Below, in pieces: positions 61,301 to 64,000 of a stretch of DNA of 64,000 nt (position 1 is the stretch's first letter; each line of letters opens with the position of its first letter). Source of the stretch: Branchiostoma floridae (Eukaryota; Chordata; Leptocardii; Amphioxiformes; Branchiostomatidae); NCBI RefSeq assembly GCF_000003815.2, contig NC_049992.1, positions 8,182,920 to 8,246,919 on the forward strand. The letters are read 5' to 3'. A program made the translations under genes and the position numbers. The notes under the pieces are model-generated. The model was not told where the DNA came from, did not search any database, and worked only from the letters and a program-made list of their open reading frames with translations.

Positions 61301-61928
61301 CAAAATACTTTCTTTCTTAGAATTTCTTTATGCGCGTTCAAATTAGAGGTTCACGATTCTGAATACGCATGTGCAGTGAAGTGCATTGTGGGTAATATGT
61401 CAAAGGTGATGATCTCTGAGACATCAACAAAACACGTCTGTACAATGTTATGGAGATCGAGACCATAGCCGAGGAAAGAACTGTTTACAAGTTATTAGAC
61501 CTTTGACATATTACCCACAATGCATTTTGCTGCGCAGGCGTACTTAAAATCATGAACTTTCTTATTGGCGGGACGCCATATTGGATCTATCAAACATGGC
61601 GCGCTTGGCAGAAGCTGTGATGTCACGTGCAACACACTGAACTAAACTCACCGGACAGAAGCGATGCCACGGCTGCAATGGCGAAGCTCATGACGACCCC
61701 GGGCCCCGCCATGTTTCTGGCCACCAGCCCGGAGACCACGTACATCCCCGTCCCCACACAGCTCCCCACCCCCAGGGACGTCAGGTCACGTGTCGTCAGA
61801 CACTTCTGGAACTTCGTCGTCATGGGGATGGCCTCGCTCTCGATCTGAGAGTCCAGAGGCTTGGTCCGGAACACGCGCGTGCGCAGTCCCTCCGCCATCC
61901 GTTGTGGGTTAAAGTTCCTGATACCCAT
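45187..61928 (-). CDS. SLC7A14: SLC7A14, CAT-family amino acid transporter (twelve coding exons)
   Basis: Exons in transcript order: 61928-61652, 52910-52680, 50889-50681, 50088-49903, 49454-49285, 48567-48468, 48022-47810, 47591-47508, 46938-46817, 46609-46315, 45888-45723 and 45422-45187 (TAA); GT-AG at each intron, frame continuous, 762 residues (human SLC7A14 is about 771). It is a multipass APC-superfamily permease. SLC7A14 is a lysosomal-type member of the cationic amino acid transporter group, with GABA or cationic substrates proposed in vertebrates. Diagnostic stretches: [20 protein letters not shown] (TM1, about 50-70), [136 protein letters not shown] and YFGYGIWNS. These favour SLC7A14 over SLC7A1-4. 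Exons 7-9 encode a long acidic cytosolic loop. ATG 61928 has A at -3 and G at +4; an upstream in-frame ATG at 61958 would add ten residues. It is convergent with FBXO9. Confidence 0.95.
48030..48410 (+). repeat. Interspersed repeat in SLC7A14 intron
   Basis: The stretch ends AGGTTCTAAAGTTATGCTGA then GGAAACACGAACACACAGAC. This is a tail style seen in many marine-invertebrate interspersed repeats, recalled from general experience. No ORF or termini could be defined. It lies between the exons 48567-48468 and 48022-47810. Confidence 0.4.
48569..49284 (-). other. SLC7A14 intron 5, no supported feature
   Basis: Only a (GTTT)n microsatellite at about 49253-49276, beside the donor of the exon ending at 49285. 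Confidence 0.5.
51591..51804. mobile_element. MITE with ~60-base inverted arms, copy 1
   Basis: It starts TTCACGATTCTGATTACGCA and ends TACGTATTCAGAATCGTGAA. The inner arms carry ATATGTCAAAGGTGATGA and TTCACCTTTGCATATTTC. A second copy is at 61350-61556 and a solo arm at 55919-55980, all within SLC7A14 introns. No clear target duplication was seen. Confidence 0.78.
52351..52391 (+). repeat. (AAAAC)n microsatellite
   Basis: About eight units of ACAAA/AAAAC in SLC7A14 intron 2. Confidence 0.9.
55919..55980 (+). mobile_element. Solo arm of the 51591/61350 MITE family
   Basis: CTCACCTTTGACATATTACA then CACTGAATATGCACACACGA and CCGTGAAC follow the order and spacing of the right arm of the two full copies. 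The matching left arm is missing. Confidence 0.55.
57957..58270 (+). repeat. tRNA-derived SINE, interrupted by an assembly gap
   Basis: The head GTGCCCCTGTAGCTGAATGG (A-box-like) and the B-box-like GGTTTAATCATGG lead to the body CATTGGAGCTCCGGAAGGGA. After the 100-N gap (58076-58175) the tail follows (TCTGCTACAGAAACAGCGAG and CACTAGCAATAGGCACTACA). It matches the copies at 20657-20823 and 36983-37450. Confidence 0.6.
58978..59567. pseudogene. Rearranged duplicate of SLC7A14 exon 10 edge and intron
   Basis: 59089-59540 is a diverged copy of 45996-46379, which covers intron 10 and the last 65 bases of exon 10 (46609-46315). Shared blocks include GTATAAAGTC, ACATGGACAATTGAGCTG, AAACATTTTGACA and GGGTGAGGCCGAGA. 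A second piece of the same exon lies in the opposite orientation at 59025-59069 and is an inverted repeat of 59496-59540. A direct repeat resembling TCAATCAATAAAGGAATATT flanks the block (58978-59004, 59541-59567). The plus-strand frame reads SASSRNNK where exon 10 reads SASPRNNK. Not expected to be spliced. Confidence 0.75.
61350..61556. mobile_element. MITE with ~60-base inverted arms, copy 2
   Basis: The arms are GTGCATTGTGGGTAATATGT... and their complement (CCTTTGACATATTACCCACA), with outer ends TTCACGATTCTGAATACGCA and ATCATGAA. It matches 51591-51804. It lies 95 bases inside intron 1, next to the first coding exon. Confidence 0.78.
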
Positions 61929-62789
61929 GTTTGGTTCCTTGTTGTAAAACAAGCACACAATTGTCTTACAACCTGTGTGCAGATCCTTCTGGCCTTAACC
62001 TCTTTTGTTCCAGGATGATCTGTTCTTGTCTTGCGAACACCTGGGTCTCTTTATGTTGGCTACACGACAACCTGCAAAGCAAGCAAAGTATGAGTTACAA
62101 CCTAGCACATAATCCTGTATACACTAGACGCAATAAAACTAAACATCCGGACTAAAAGCTTTCACGCGTAAGAACAGCTTCTAGGAAGAGATACATGGGC
62201 AGATAAATGTAAGTGAAAACTAAACCTTTTTATACAAGCTGGTGCAAAACAATCTCTTTAGGGGGCTTCCGTATATTTGTATAGAACCAGTAGAGACTTA
62301 ACGTTGTTCAAACTGATATCTAGTTTCTCTAAAAGAATGACTTGACGGTGACCTTTACAAGACCTCTAAGCAAGCAAATTTGAATCACTGTCAAACATTG
62401 TTACCCCACCCACACCAAAACATTTGCTTTCGGTGGCTTCGTTATATTTGAAGAGGAGTAAAAAGACACTTAAAGCCATAAAGCGAAAACCAATTTGCGT
62501 GTAGTCCACGGCGGCGCCTTCTTCCATATTCCACCATGTAACTTTTGACATTTTCAACAGTAAAGCCTCCGCCTACGCTGGCACCTGCTCTCTGTGCACG
62601 TGTGATTAAACCTGTCACAAAGTTGGAAACTTTTTCTTTGACTTTATCTCTAATCTTTAAATGGAATTGTAGTCTACGCGTTACTGGAATGATGTTCATT
62701 TATCAATGATTTTATCATTTCCTATCAATGAGATAGGAAGTGCGACACCCAGTATTATGTGACGTTGGCTAAATCCCCGCTAGTGTCAC
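61929..62789 (-). other. 5' region of SLC7A14, promoter not identified
   Basis: The first coding exon is open upstream of the ATG. I cannot place the transcription start, a 5' non-coding exon or core promoter motifs with confidence. Confidence 0.4.
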
Positions 62790-63031
62790 CCAACCAACCA
62801 ACCAACCAACCGACCGACCGACCGATCGACCGATCGACCGACCGACAAATCAACAAACCAACCAACAAACCAACCAACAAACCAGCCAACCAACCAACCA
62901 ACCAACCAACCAGCCAACCAACCAACCAACCAACCAACCAACCAACCAACCAACCAACCAACAAACAAACAAACAAACAAACAAACAAACAAACAAACAA
63001 ACAAACAAACAAACAAACAAACAAACAAACA
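62790..63031 (+). repeat. Long compound tetranucleotide microsatellite
   Basis: Runs of (CCAA)n, then (ACCG/ATCG)n, again (CCAA)n with CAAA interruptions, then an almost pure (CAAA)n from about 62960. It creates long spurious open frames on both strands (Asn-Gln-Pro-Thr and Leu-Val-Gly-Trp types). Confidence 0.97.
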
Positions 63032-63734
63032 CAAGCCTTGTAGACAAGCAAATGAATAAACAAAGAAACAATACAAACAAATCGTAAGACCATAGGTCAA
63101 CATTTTCTACCATCTTCGCATCGTTTGACATCCCGCATCATATCATCACTATCTTACTAGTTTCTAATCAGCTACATGTATGTTCACATAAGCATAGACA
63201 GAGCAAATGACCCGTGAATAGAGTTTTGTTCCTGAGATTGTTCGTAAAATTCTTCAGATCGATTTTTCTCCTGTCGGCCGCGATGCTTGCGCCGGGCCCT
63301 GCTAGGGCTGGGAACATAGCTACAGCTAATTCACTGTATGTAGGGGGGTTGGGCACAGACTGTTGGTGTAATAGAATATTCTCAGCTTGCAGTATATGGA
63401 CATTTTCTTGTGGGTTTACAATGTGTGATATTTATGATAGCCATTCATAAATAACGTGTCTTAAAGAATGAAAGATCTCAACATTTAGGTCACCTTTCGT
63501 CTATCTGCCGTATCTAATCAATGCACGACGTAAATCCAAGTAAATCTATTGTCCCTATACTGTCAAATTTGATGCACACCACGCTTGATCCTGCTAAAGT
63601 CATCTATCTTTTCTATGCGTTATCTGCAACGGCTCTTAGTTAGGAATTCCACCTACGTAACAGGGCTTAGGTTAGCCGATATCTCATTATCTGCAGTTGT
63701 ACTCGTCTAAAGTGGACAACTAGATAGCTTGGAG

Positions 63735-64000
63735 ATTGCGTTGTGCTATGATGTGCTCTGTTGTACTTTTGAGGATCTTCGAGCTGTTGTGTTGTACTAT
63801 GCTGTGTTTTACTATGCCGTGTTGTGCTGTTCTGTGCTGTATTGTGTTGTGCTGTGCTATGTTTTACCAAGGAGCTTTTATACCGTACTATGTTGTATTG
63901 TGTTATGTTATGTTATACTGTGTCGTTTTGTGCAGTGCCACGTTGTACTATGTCGTGTTGTGCTGTGTACTGTGCTATGCTTTGCTGTGGTTTGTGCTAT
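63735..64000 (+). repeat. Degenerate TGTGCTRTGTTRTAC low-complexity repeat
   Basis: Irregular units of about five bases (TGTTG, TGCTA, TGCTG, TACTA) continue to the window edge. No gene is supported. It may continue beyond the window. Confidence 0.7.

Larger units (their letters stand above)
52911..61651 (-). other. SLC7A14 intron 1 (8.7 kb)
   Basis: No independent gene is supported. Contents: solo MITE arm 55919-55980, SINE 57957-58270 with a gap, a rearranged exon and intron duplication at 58978-59567, and a MITE at 61350-61556. The short ORFs, including a 150-codon frame at 53242-53694, show no family signature or splice context. Confidence 0.6.

Noticed and set aside
62755..63131. Open frames of about 90-110 codons encoding NQPT/KQTN or LVGW/CLFV repeats
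   Set aside because: Pure translation of the tetranucleotide microsatellite in several frames and both strands.

Overview
The window is eukaryotic, intron-rich genomic DNA with three assembly gaps (10667-11333, 24648-24747, 58076-58175). I infer a cephalochordate (amphioxus, Branchiostoma-like). The reasons are chordate-type orthologues (VPS13D, FBXO9, SLC7A14), compact exons with conserved phases, a high density of short interspersed repeats and the frequent motif TACATGTA. No species marker was available to confirm this.

Layout. (1) 697-6277, plus strand: the 3' end of VPS13D, eight exons to the stop; the rest of the gene lies left of the window. (2) 6278-12170: intergenic DNA with a possible gene fragment on the minus strand (8643-9041) split by a small transposon, a near loop-less hairpin and a second small transposon with a clean 9-bp target duplication. 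(3) 12338-22565, plus: a seven-exon gene for a predicted 268-residue protein made of repeated exon modules. Its acidic C-terminal part ends in a KRQKT-type motif like that of vertebrate parathymosin and prothymosin. I do not know the N-terminal module. (4) 27361-34171, plus: complete FBXO9, seven coding exons, predicted 434 residues. (5) 34172-45079: convergent intergenic region full of repeats, including two near-identical 578-bp mariner deletion derivatives that keep only the N-terminal helix-turn-helix ORF. (6) 45187-61928, minus: all coding exons of SLC7A14, twelve exons, predicted 762 residues, with an 8.7-kb first intron rich in repeats. (7) 61929-64000: microsatellite and low-complexity sequence.

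How the genes relate. This is a eukaryotic neighbourhood with no operon logic. VPS13D (lipid transfer at organelle contacts), FBXO9 (SCF ubiquitin ligase subunit) and SLC7A14 (lysosomal-type CAT-family transporter) each touch membrane or nutrient homeostasis, but I see no sequence evidence for joint function.

Most unusual signals. First, all four genes carry duplications that cross an exon-intron boundary and copy a piece of exon with its splice site: VPS13D, the module gene, FBXO9 (a four-unit array with decoy acceptors) and SLC7A14 (exon and intron pieces moved into intron 1 in both orientations). Second, the module gene itself looks like an undescribed chordate protein family linking a repeated K/R-D-N/S-T-M-V-x-T-A-K module to a parathymosin-like tail. 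Third, several small transposons here have readable boundaries, including two with perfect 9-bp target duplications.
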